Of a stretch of DNA of 64,000 nt, positions 10,277 through 17,737 are shown piece by piece. Origin of the DNA: Candidatus Aegiribacteria sp. MLS_C (GTDB taxonomy: Bacteria > Fermentibacterota > Fermentibacteria > Fermentibacterales > JCC-6); the NCBI GenBank assembly GCA_002030045.1, contig LQBI01000034.1, positions 54,419-118,418 of the forward strand, written 5' to 3'. A program made the position numbers and the translations under genes. The notes beneath the pieces are model-generated. The model had not been told where the DNA came from. It was given only the letters and a program-made list of their open reading frames with translations, and did no database searches. The first letter of the stretch is position 1, and each line of letters begins with the position of its first letter.

Positions 10277-11476
10277 TCAGGATCCAGTGAAGATGTTCAC
10301 ATACCTCTGGTACATGAATCTCCTGTTTCTTTTTCGACCTGTGATCTCACTCAGTATGCCCGTTTCAACGAAACGCTGAACAAGGTCATTTGCGGTTGGG
10401 TACGAAGTACCGATCAAAGACCTGATATCATGAACGGATACAATAGGCACTCTGTAGAGCAACTCTAGAACTCTATGACCGTTCCCTGCAGCACGACCGA
10501 ACTCCGCAGTGATGATCCTCCGATCTGTTTCCCGCAGAGCAATTATCCTTCTAGCGGTCTCCGTCGCCTGGATACTGACTTCAACGATGCCGGTAAGAAA
10601 GAATACCAACCAATCCTCCCATGCCCCCCGTTCTCGGATATCCTGTAACCTTTCGTAATACTCCATACGGTGCTTCTTCAGATAGTACGAGAGGTAAAGC
10701 ACCGGTTTGCTCAGTACCTGCTTCTCACATAACAGGAATGTAATGAGAAGCCTGCCTATCCTTCCATTCCCGTCCAGGAAGGGATGGATGGTCTCGAACT
10801 GCGCATGTGCGAGGCCGATGTTCACGAGCAGAGGCAACCGTGAATCATCATGAAGGAACTTCTCCAGATCACCGAGGAGCCCTGTGACCTCCTCCGGAGG
10901 GGGAGGAACAAATGTCGCCTCCGCAAGAGTGCAGCCTCCGGGACCTATCCAGTTCTGGCTCCGGCGGAGTTCACCGGGAGTAAGTCGGGACCCTCTCACT
11001 CCCTCCATAAGTTTGTGGTGGATCTCCCGGAAGAGCCTGACCGAAAGTGGAAGCTCCTTGAGTCGCTCAAGACCATAGTTCATGGCACGGACATAGTTGA
11101 TCACTTCGCCCACGTCCTTTGGCCGCTGAGGATCGAGTATCCTTGCCTCTGCCTCCAGTATGTCCTGAAGGGAGCTCTGAGTCCCTTCGATCTGGCTTGA
11201 TAGCACCGCTTCCTTCCGAATGTACATGTAGACGAAAAGATCGGGATCAGGGAGAGTGAGTATTGAACCATCCAGCCTTCCAAGCGCCCTGTCGGCTTTC
11301 GATAGCAGCTCCTGCAGGATACCAGCTATCCTGATCGGCGGTTCTGGAGGAAGAGGATCAGGTATAAAAGCGGAGTATCCGGTTGATTGAAGAGCATATC
11401 TTCCTGAACGGGTCGACTGTGAACTCTGTTCATCATGCTGCACCAATTCAGATCCTCCCTTTAATACACAACACAT
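10277..11476 (-). CDS. fic: Fic-domain AMP-transferase with built-in inhibitory helix and winged-helix tail
   Basis: A 399-residue (or slightly shorter) Fic protein that would attach AMP or another nucleotide to a Ser/Thr/Tyr hydroxyl. The active motif HPFLDGNGRIGR lies near residues 230-241, and an N-terminal inhibitory motif SSQIEG (S-x3-E-G) lies near residues 90-97, making this a class II, self-restrained member. The C-terminus (about 330-395) is a winged-helix region. RBS GGGAGGA fits a TTG or GTG start at residue 11 or 12 better than the ATG at 11476. A 21-bp palindrome just upstream suggests autoregulation. The target is unknown; it could be a toxin-like or a regulatory enzyme. Confidence 0.88.
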   Translation of the reverse strand: MCCVLKGGSELVQHDEQSSQSTRSGRYALQSTGYSAFIPDPLPPEPPIRIAGILQELLSKADRALGRLDGSILTLPDPDLFVYMYIRKEAVLSSQIEGTQSSLQDILEAEARILDPQRPKDVGEVINYVRAMNYGLERLKELPLSVRLFREIHHKLMEGVRGSRLTPGELRRSQNWIGPGGCTLAEATFVPPPPEEVTGLLGDLEKFLHDDSRLPLLVNIGLAHAQFETIHPFLDGNGRIGRLLITFLLCEKQVLSKPVLYLSYYLKKHRMEYYERLQDIRERGAWEDWLVFFLTGIVEVSIQATETARRIIALRETDRRIITAEFGRAAGNGHRVLELLYRVPIVSVHDIRSLIGTSYPTANDLVQRFVETGILSEITGRKRNRRFMYQRYVNIFTGS

Positions 11477-11486
11477 AGGCCCTTCA

Positions 11487-11507
11487 TATTAAGGTTTAAC
11501 CTTAATA
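11487..11507 (+). promoter_or_regulatory. perfect palindrome, probable operator of the fic gene
   Basis: TATTAAGGTT-T-AACCTTAATA, a perfect 21-bp palindrome located about 10 bases upstream of the annotated fic start, in its promoter region. The winged-helix tail of the Fic protein is the obvious candidate binder. Confidence 0.6.
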
Positions 11508-11568
11508 TAGGCTCATTCGAATTGCCTGTGCAAGGTTTCACCATTGTGAACACGGGGTCGGAACACGG

Positions 11569-11714
11569 GGTCGTACGTTACTTCGGGTCACTTACAAATG
11601 ACTTTTCTCCGGAATATGCAGATCAGACGATCTACTGGTCCTGGTTTTCCTAGCAACGGCGGTTTTCATATGCGGCAAATTTCTTCTGTAAGTAACCCGA
11701 AGTAACGTACGACC
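11569..11714 (+). repeat. long inverted repeat with 28-bp arms, MITE-like
   Basis: GGTCGTACGTTACTTCGGGT and its continuation at 11569-11596 pairs with 11687-11714 at 27 of 28 positions, with 90 bases between the arms. There is no coding sequence inside. The arms share GGTCGTACG with the shorter palindromes nearby. It may be a non-autonomous mobile element. Confidence 0.7.
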
Positions 11715-11807
11715 ACGGCTGCCGACACTGGCTGCGGAACCTTTGCCTGATCGGTGAGGGTGCCCTCATCGGTGGTGTAGAGCCTTAGTGGTTCTTAATT
11801 ATAATCG

Positions 11808-11838
11808 TGGCGGGTCGCCTGCATCGCAGTTGGAACAC
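11808..11838 (+). repeat. 31-bp direct repeat, right copy
   Basis: Partner of 10196-10226 (27 of 31 identical). It also adjoins a short third copy of the tRNA-flank sequence (TGGTTCTTAATTATAATC at 11789). Confidence 0.6.
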
Positions 11839-12020
11839 AATCCTCGCAAATCTAAATAGTCTCATGGACCCTTTTATCATCACAACTGAAGCTCTGAAAA
11901 GTGAAACTACTTAGTACTTAGTAAATGATATCCTTCTGGTTTGCGGAAATCCGATAGATCATTCTGCTATTAGATATGTGCACATAGTAATGAGGGATTG
12001 TATCAAATCCTACATCTGTT
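11839..12020. other. AT-rich intergenic stretch, nothing recognised
   Basis: I see no gene, RNA or clear promoter here. It belongs to the AT-rich tRNA-proximal accessory zone. Confidence 0.5.
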
Positions 12021-12085
12021 TATACAACAACAATCTAGGGGACGATTGGTTCTGAATTATAATCATGGCGGAGGGGGTGGGATTC
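12021..12085 (+). repeat. 65-bp direct repeat, left copy, ending in a piece of tRNA-Ser
   Basis: 62 of 65 bases match 14399-14463. The last 20 bases (12066-12085) are identical to the 3' end, including CCA, of the tRNA-Ser gene. Such a partial tRNA copy is what integration at a tRNA leaves behind, so this may be an att site. Confidence 0.85.
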
Positions 12086-12191
12086 ACTTCGACTCGCCCG
12101 TGAATCTGGCGAATCACGTTCTCGCTCAGTGTAAACTCACCATTTCAGTCTTCGACTGAAGGTCCGAATCACCGGCTTCATTACGAAAGAA

Positions 12192-12213
12192 AAACCCCCG
12201 AAGAAGGGGGTTT
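12192..12213. terminator. hairpin with GGGGGTTT arm
   Basis: AAACCCCC-GAAGAA-GGGGGTTT, which could act as a weak terminator in either direction, ahead of the exported propeller gene. Confidence 0.55.
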
Positions 12214-12367
12214 CACTTTCGTGGCGGGGCATCTTAACACATTATCGAACTATCTTCAATCAATGTAACCCAGTATTCAATGCTATTTCCTTTCTTTGAA
12301 GGAAGAGCGATATTACTTTCCAGTATCAGAACTAGGGGGTGCTGGTTCTGCATATCTGGGGGTTACA

Positions 12368-14257
12368 ATGAAATTCAACATCGTATCTAAGCTACTACTT
12401 GCATTACTGATTATCATGAAGATAACTATGGCAGAGGAATATGGAACTATTGAGGGGGTGGTCACTGCTCCTTTCGGTCAACCTCCGTCTCAGAACTGGA
12501 TGATTGGTGTAACCAGTGGTGGGTACGGAAGCTCTACAGATTCTGAAGGATATTACTCCTTCAGCCTTCCAGAAGGATGCTACGATGTGCGGACGTATTT
12601 CATGGGAACGGACACAACTGTGAGCAACGTTCATGTCTATCCGGATTCAACAACCGAGTTGAATATCATGATAATTGGGGATCTTCGCAGGTATGCCTGG
12701 TCCGAAGTCTCTGATCCTCTAAGTAATATCGAAACAAGTGAAGTCCAGATAGCCCTAGAAACTGATGAAGCTGCATTGCCAGAATACTTCGGACTATTCT
12801 TCAAAGGAGAGCACTGTTACTTTGATTGGATTTCGGATTACTCGATCCGTGCTGATCTTCCTCTGAATAATGAGTACTTGAGCTGGTACACTCCTGAAAT
12901 GGCGGAAAGGAACATAATCCTTGGAAGCGAAGATCCGGACACTACACTGCGTATCATCGATAACCGCCGGTACGCACGTGTTCTTGAGAAGATTAATAAC
13001 CTTCCCACACTCATGGGAATCAATGGAATAAGCGACGAGATGACCAGGAACGGTTTTCGGATGGATCGTACAGTCATCGATCTGCTTGAGTATGGGTATC
13101 CTGCACTCGAGGATTTTGGTCTTGTGACAGCTAAAGTCACTTTTCCTGAAAGTCGTCATTGGAGGGTGCTGCTTGTCTTCAAAGACAAGGCGGTTGTATT
13201 GCTTGATTCAGGGCAGCAACAGACGTTTGATTTCGGCATGGACATCAGAGAATGCGTAGTCTCCAGGAACGGCAGATACATTATAGCATATGAGGCAATA
13301 GGTAGGGAATACAGGGGAGGAGATGCCCTGTTCCTGGATACGGAGACTTCACGGTCTATCGTTTTCGATCCCAGCCCCCAGAGGATAAACACCGACCCAT
13401 ACATATCTTCTCATGGAGTTATAATCGGTAGGCATTATTACACTCAGGGTCACGTATCCGATAGTGGTGAGTTTGCTCGGCTCGATTTCTCAAGGGAGTT
13501 TCTGTACTTCGATTCCGATTTGTCAGTTCTGTGGACTATCGATCTCGAAGAATATGGCATCATGCCCGATTGTGTGAACTACCTTACTCCTGATGGTTCT
13601 ATCGTCCTTCTGTTCGGTATCCTGAATCAGGAACAAGTACTGAGTTTTTTTGATCAATACTCCAATCAGCTTGAAGTTCTAACGCTTCATGGTGATCTCC
13701 GAGATATGCTATACCAGGATGAGAAAGGGCCTATAGCTGTAAATGACTTATCAACAGTAATGCTGATCGCCAGCAATATAAGCTCTGGTCCTTTGCAGTA
13801 TCCGGGACCGGGAACACTTGTAGTTGACCTGGAATCAAGAAGCATAGTACAGCACTGGCAGAGTTCCTCTTATACCAAGTTTCCCTGTCTGTCACCAGAT
13901 GGAACCTACGGAGCTCATATTGTCCTTTCGTCTCCTGCTGATCATCAGACATATGAGATCAGGAATATTCCCGATAACGAAACAGTATATTCATATGAAC
14001 TCGAGCAAGACGACATATGGACACTTCGAAGATTTAGTGGATTGGCTGAGAATGGGAATTCACTTATTCGCTTGGTTACACGTTCAAGGGCCAGACACGT
14101 TCTCATGGACAGTGAAGGATCATTACTGTGGGTTTCTGCTACCAGAGCAATCTTCCCGTCTTCGATCGGATGTACGGAACTAGCAAGAGACGGTTTGGCA
14201 CTTGCTTATCTTGATGACAACTATCTGAATATTCTGGAGTTTTCACAGTCTGAATAA
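12368..14257 (+). CDS. exported protein, CarboxypepD_reg-like domain plus propeller-like repeats
   Basis: A 629-residue exported protein starting at ATG 12368 (an in-frame ATG at 12296 is less likely because the signal would then be internal). Residues 1-25 form the signal (KLLLALLIIMKITMAE). Residues about 27-100 look like a CarboxypepD_reg beta-sandwich (GTIEGVVTAPFG, then DSEGYYSFSLPEG). The rest has repeated short beta-rich blocks with ISSHG, DPSPQ and GNSL turns, like a seven-bladed propeller. It is the only gene between the two 65-bp tRNA-end repeats and is clearly AT-richer than the core, so it is probably cargo of a small mobile or duplicated unit. Function unknown. Confidence 0.75.
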   Translation: MKFNIVSKLLLALLIIMKITMAEEYGTIEGVVTAPFGQPPSQNWMIGVTSGGYGSSTDSEGYYSFSLPEGCYDVRTYFMGTDTTVSNVHVYPDSTTELNIMIIGDLRRYAWSEVSDPLSNIETSEVQIALETDEAALPEYFGLFFKGEHCYFDWISDYSIRADLPLNNEYLSWYTPEMAERNIILGSEDPDTTLRIIDNRRYARVLEKINNLPTLMGINGISDEMTRNGFRMDRTVIDLLEYGYPALEDFGLVTAKVTFPESRHWRVLLVFKDKAVVLLDSGQQQTFDFGMDIRECVVSRNGRYIIAYEAIGREYRGGDALFLDTETSRSIVFDPSPQRINTDPYISSHGVIIGRHYYTQGHVSDSGEFARLDFSREFLYFDSDLSVLWTIDLEEYGIMPDCVNYLTPDGSIVLLFGILNQEQVLSFFDQYSNQLEVLTLHGDLRDMLYQDEKGPIAVNDLSTVMLIASNISSGPLQYPGPGTLVVDLESRSIVQHWQSSSYTKFPCLSPDGTYGAHIVLSSPADHQTYEIRNIPDNETVYSYELEQDDIWTLRRFSGLAENGNSLIRLVTRSRARHVLMDSEGSLLWVSATRAIFPSSIGCTELARDGLALAYLDDNYLNILEFSQSE

Positions 14258-14398
14258 TCGATAAGCTCTGTACACCATTAGAAGAATCATTGATCAGATT
14301 GTATTCGAACCCTGTATACTATTGTTGTGTATGTACATGTGGTATGAGCATGTCCAGATCACGCTGATGCAAGAATTGTATCGAACCACACATATATC

Positions 14399-14463
14399 TA
14401 TACAGCAACAATCTAGGGGACGATTGATTCTGAATTGTAATCATGGCGGAGGGGGTGGGATTC
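14399..14463 (+). repeat. 65-bp direct repeat, right copy, overlapping tRNA-Ser
   Basis: Matches 12021-12085 at 62 of 65 bases. This copy is attached to the complete tRNA-Ser. Weaker similarity extends about 25 bases further upstream (ATTGTATC). Confidence 0.85.
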
Positions 14464-14534
14464 GAACCCACGGACCCCAAAAAGGGATCAACGGTTTTCG
14501 AGACCGTCCCGTTCAACCGCTCCGGCACCCCTCC
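14444..14534 (-). tRNA. tRNA-Ser (anticodon CGA)
   Basis: On the minus strand a class II tRNA with a long variable arm: acceptor GGAGGGG pairs with CCCCTCC, anticodon loop CTCGAAA gives CGA (reads UCG), T-loop GGTTCGAATCC, encoded CCA. The body is 14447-14534. It is the boundary of the accessory zone. Confidence 0.95.
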
Positions 14535-14708
14535 GCGGGGAGGCAAAATATGACGGGAAGTAGAAGTTTCGGCAAGTGTTAGCAGCTTCTGGGCTATTTA
14601 CATCGGGAACCAAAAAACACATTGATTCACTACACTTTGGCAGGACTGGTGTTCTATTGTTGTGGTCATATATTTCTGGAAACACAGAAATCCTTAAGGA
14701 GAATACAA

Positions 14709-15530
14709 TTGAATAATCCATTAGCGTTCTTTGCATTGCTGGCATCGGCGCTTTTCATGACCGCCTGCCTGCCGGAGGAACGAACGCCGGGAATAGGGCC
14801 CGAGTTCAACTCCGTCCTTCTCGTGGACACCGGCCCCACACCGGGCGACTTCATTCAGGGCGACCTCTCGGTCTTCACTCTGAGGTGGACACCAGCCGAG
14901 GACGCTGAGTGGTACGATATAAGGATTTCTCCGGATCACATCACTGATTCCAACTGGGATCACGCTCTCCGGATCGATTCCGTCCCGGCGCAGGATACAA
15001 CGGAAATGGTGGTCTATGTAGAGGTCCAGCCGGAAGTATTCGAGAACACATGCATCTCCTGCGGCCTCTGCGTGGACGCCTGTCCCCAGGACGCCATGAG
15101 CCTCGTGGGAGGAAAGGCCGTCATCGACCTGGAGAAGTGCACCGCCTGCGGAGAATGCGTTGCAGTATGTCCTGTGAACGCAATCACCGACAGCAGATTC
15201 GGTCAGGCCTACTACTTCGCAGTAAGAGCCATGAGTTCCGGCAACACATGGTCCGAGCTCATAACGACGGACAGCAGGTACAGGCTTCGGTACATGAACT
15301 ACGAACCCTGGTGCGGCGACTGTGCCTACGAGTGCTATATCCTGCTGGATTCCTGCGGCCCCGGCTGTCCGGTGGACGCCATATGGTACACTCCTGACGG
15401 AGGCACCCCCGGAGTGGATTCCGGGCTGGTGCATATCGACTACGATCTTTGCATCGACTGCGGCCAGTGCTTCATACAGTGCCGCCAGTACGGTCTCTGG
15501 TCAATAATGAAGGAGGTGGTGGAAGAATGA
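14709..15530 (+). CDS. exported lipoprotein: FN3-like domain with inserted ferredoxin domains
   Basis: A 273-residue lipoprotein. TTG at 14709 follows AAGGAG, and the lipobox MTAC puts the lipidated Cys at residue 20. Residues about 45-110 resemble fibronectin type III strands ([19 protein letters not shown]). A pair of [4Fe-4S] ferredoxin motifs follows (C115, C118, C121, C125, then [16 protein letters not shown]), after which FN3-like strands resume ([17 protein letters not shown]). A second, less regular Cys-rich pair is near the C-terminus (CGDC...CGPGCP, then [11 protein letters not shown]). This gene opens a tight operon of exported ferredoxins. It would sit on the outer face of a membrane and pass electrons between partners. 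No Tat motif is present, so how clusters are inserted is open. Confidence 0.85.
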   Translation: MNNPLAFFALLASALFMTACLPEERTPGIGPEFNSVLLVDTGPTPGDFIQGDLSVFTLRWTPAEDAEWYDIRISPDHITDSNWDHALRIDSVPAQDTTEMVVYVEVQPEVFENTCISCGLCVDACPQDAMSLVGGKAVIDLEKCTACGECVAVCPVNAITDSRFGQAYYFAVRAMSSGNTWSELITTDSRYRLRYMNYEPWCGDCAYECYILLDSCGPGCPVDAIWYTPDGGTPGVDSGLVHIDYDLCIDCGQCFIQCRQYGLWSIMKEVVEE

Positions 15531-16021
15531 GGGCACTGATCACTGCAGTACTGCTCATCTCGGCATCCACGGGTTTCTGTTCGCTTACGTTCTCTCAGGG
15601 TTCCGGGGGCGGGATCGTCGAATGGGAACCCTTCGAGAGTGAATACCGGTCGCTGGTGTTGAGGGCGTCCGACACCGAATACGATGCCGGTGACACGGAC
15701 TGGGGAGAGGTCCTGGCGACCATCGTACCCGATGAAAACGGGGTCTTCCCGTCATCCGTACAGTTGCCCGCAGCCTTCTTCGTTGACCGGGACAGGTGCA
15801 TTTCCGACGGGATATGCGTTTCACAGTGCCCAACCGGGGCGATCACCCTCGATCCGGAGGGGAAGGCAGTCATCGATTCCGACCTTTGCATAGCCTGCGG
15901 CATATGCGCCGCTGTTTGCCCTGTTAATGCGATATTTGCGCCCAATGCCGGGCTTCACTACGGACTGTTCGGTGTTACGGGTGAGGGGGCGGAGGAGTTC
16001 ATCCAGGGGTCCGGGGAATGA
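15527..16021 (+). CDS. exported ferredoxin-like protein
   Basis: A 164-residue protein with a Sec signal ([19 protein letters not shown]) and no clean lipobox. It overlaps the previous gene by four bases (ATGA). Residues 35-100 are a beta-rich domain without a name. The C-terminal half has two ferredoxin motifs. The first reads [12 protein letters not shown], so the second Cys is Asp (C-x2-D-x2-C), the pattern known from Pyrococcus furiosus ferredoxin, where the cluster is partly Asp-ligated or 3Fe-4S. The second is canonical ([12 protein letters not shown]). It is probably a soluble partner of the lipoprotein ferredoxins. Confidence 0.82.
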   Translation: MRALITAVLLISASTGFCSLTFSQGSGGGIVEWEPFESEYRSLVLRASDTEYDAGDTDWGEVLATIVPDENGVFPSSVQLPAAFFVDRDRCISDGICVSQCPTGAITLDPEGKAVIDSDLCIACGICAAVCPVNAIFAPNAGLHYGLFGVTGEGAEEFIQGSGE

Positions 16022-16254
16022 CCCGCAAGGCAGCCGTAGTAACCGCCATTCTCTTCATACTTGCAGCGGCGGCCATCGCCCAGACACTGGTCTACAGGGT
16101 GGACCGCTCCGTCTGCACCGGATGCGGGGACTGCGCCGCCGTCTGTCCCGTAGACGCTGTGGAGATCATAGACGGGAAGTCCCATATCGATCCCGAGAAG
16201 TGCATAGGATGCGGCTTCTGCCAGGGGGTGTGCACCTATGATGCGATACGCTAG
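16018..16254 (+). CDS. exported 2[4Fe-4S] ferredoxin
   Basis: A 78-residue protein made of a signal peptide (residues 1-21, ending AIAQ) and a compact bacterial-type dicluster ferredoxin with [16 protein letters not shown] and [11 protein letters not shown]. It overlaps both neighbours by a few bases. Placing a normal ferredoxin outside the cytoplasm by a plain Sec signal is unusual, since Fe-S proteins are generally exported folded by Tat. The context strongly favours an electron-transfer role with its operon partners. Confidence 0.85.
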   Translation: MTRKAAVVTAILFILAAAAIAQTLVYRVDRSVCTGCGDCAAVCPVDAVEIIDGKSHIDPEKCIGCGFCQGVCTYDAIR

Positions 16255-16486
16255 GTACATCGTCGCCGCGCTGGCGGGGATAGTCCTCATGCTGGCCTGC
16301 GAGGGACCCCTGGACTCCACCCAGCTCATGGTAAACACCGACGACTGCATCGGCTGCGGTGAATGCGTGGAGGTCTGTCCCTACAACGCCATCGAGATCA
16401 TAGGCGGAGACGCGGTCATTGATCCCTCCCTTTGCCACTTCTGCTACAGGTGCGTCGAGCAGTGCCCGGAAGGAGCAATATACTGA
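16238..16486 (+). CDS. lipoprotein 2[4Fe-4S] ferredoxin
   Basis: An 82-residue lipoprotein: signal ending LMLAC (lipidated Cys near residue 21), then two ferredoxin motifs, CIGCGECVEVCPYNAI and CHFCYRCVEQCPEGAI. The ATG overlaps the preceding gene by 17 bases, and its TGA overlaps the start of the beta-barrel gene. It would be membrane-tethered on the outer face. Together with the three genes before it, it forms a chain of about eight or nine clusters. Confidence 0.85.
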   Translation: MMRYARYIVAALAGIVLMLACEGPLDSTQLMVNTDDCIGCGECVEVCPYNAIEIIGGDAVIDPSLCHFCYRCVEQCPEGAIY

Positions 16487-17691
16487 TGAGATACATCATT
16501 CCGTTCCTTCTGGTATTCCCACTCGCCGCCTCCGCCGTCACCCTGGACAGCTGGCTGAACTTCACCACAGGCGGCGACAGTCTGTCCCCGCAGCTCGGCA
16601 CCCTGGACATCGGGGGCCTTCTGCAGGGCAACGGCTGGGGAGTCCTTCTTCAGGAGAAGCACGTGAGCATGGATACCACCGGAGTGGTGGACAGGGTTCT
16701 CAACAGTTACAGCCGGACGGACCTGGACATCAGCATCCAGGCCGGCCCTGTAAGGATCAACCCGGACCTCGTATGGACGGTGGACCTGGGCGACGATGAG
16801 CCGGAGCTGGTCCTGCCCGTACAGGGCGGCATAGCCTACAGGGAAGGGTCCCTGAGACCCGGTCTTGGCATCGAGGCACAGGTCAGCGAGAACCTCAAGT
16901 TCTTCGCGGACGGCTTCTACTGGAGCCGGGACATCGTGCACGAGGACGGCAGCGACCTCGGCTGGACGGATACCCGCTTCAGCGGCGGGGCCACCTGGGA
17001 CTCCCCGTGGATAGCTTCCCTGACGGTGGCGGGTCTGACCCACAACACCGTTGCGGACTACATAGACTACGACAACACCTGGAACCGTTACGACGTGAGC
17101 GTCGCCCTCCATCCCTCTACACTGCCCAGGAACATGTACGTGACTGGAGAGGTCACCTATTCCGTCTACGACGGCAGGGATTTCCTGGACGCCGAGATAG
17201 CCGACAGGCTCACCTCCAGGGTGCGGCTGATGCAGATGGGAATCATACCGTCCATTTCGGTGAACACGATTTTCGAGTCCTCGGTGGATTTCGACGGAGA
17301 GACGGTGAGGAACGCCTGCACCGCCCTGGAGTCCAGGCTGGTCTGGAGGTTCCTCAGGGACCGGGAAGTCCCATCCGCGGTCATCCTCTCAGGGCGGCTC
17401 ACTCGTTCGTCCATAAGGACCGAGAAGGCTGGTATCTTCTCCAGGATCAACATTTACCGCGGGCTTTCCCTGCTGGCCGAGGCCGAGGCCAGGGTAACCC
17501 CCACCTCTGTGGCCGGGGCAGGTCCAGACAGGCAGAGGTACGTGTTCGGACCTGGCCTGGAGTACCAGTTCGGGAACAGGGCCCGTATCTGGGGTATTGT
17601 GGAACAAGAGAGGACCGATTTGACCCGCAACGAGAACTGGTGGCGCATCAGGTCGGGCCTGGAGTTCTACCCGGGAACCGTGAGCTTCTGA
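16486..17691 (+). CDS. outer-membrane beta-barrel protein of the ferredoxin operon
   Basis: A 401-residue protein starting ATG at 16486, overlapping the TGA of the ferredoxin gene (TGATG). Residues 1-18 are a signal (MRYIIPFLLVFPLAASA). The rest is alternating polar/aromatic strands with Gly turns and ends in FYPGTVSF, a typical barrel C-terminal Phe. The family is not named. The arrangement of barrel plus exported Fe-S proteins recalls outer-membrane electron conduits such as MtrB-type systems, but no haem motif (CxxCH) is present, so this is only analogy. Confidence 0.75.
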   Translation: MRYIIPFLLVFPLAASAVTLDSWLNFTTGGDSLSPQLGTLDIGGLLQGNGWGVLLQEKHVSMDTTGVVDRVLNSYSRTDLDISIQAGPVRINPDLVWTVDLGDDEPELVLPVQGGIAYREGSLRPGLGIEAQVSENLKFFADGFYWSRDIVHEDGSDLGWTDTRFSGGATWDSPWIASLTVAGLTHNTVADYIDYDNTWNRYDVSVALHPSTLPRNMYVTGEVTYSVYDGRDFLDAEIADRLTSRVRLMQMGIIPSISVNTIFESSVDFDGETVRNACTALESRLVWRFLRDREVPSAVILSGRLTRSSIRTEKAGIFSRINIYRGLSLLAEAEARVTPTSVAGAGPDRQRYVFGPGLEYQFGNRARIWGIVEQERTDLTRNENWWRIRSGLEFYPGTVSF

Positions 17692-17693
17692 GA

Positions 17694-17718
17694 AGCCTGC
17701 GGGCAATTCCCGCAGGCT
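17694..17718 (+). other. hairpin between barrel gene and SafE-like gene
   Basis: AGCCTGCGGG-CAATT-CCCGCAGGCT, perfect ten-base arms. No T-run follows, so it may be an mRNA-processing or partial attenuation site inside the operon. Confidence 0.55.
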
Positions 17719-17737
17719 CCCATGAGAGGATGTCCTA

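Noticed and set aside
12086-12180. A second, tRNA-like sequence after the left direct repeat
   Set aside because: No acceptor pairing and no anticodon loop could be formed; it is only remnant or intergenic sequence.
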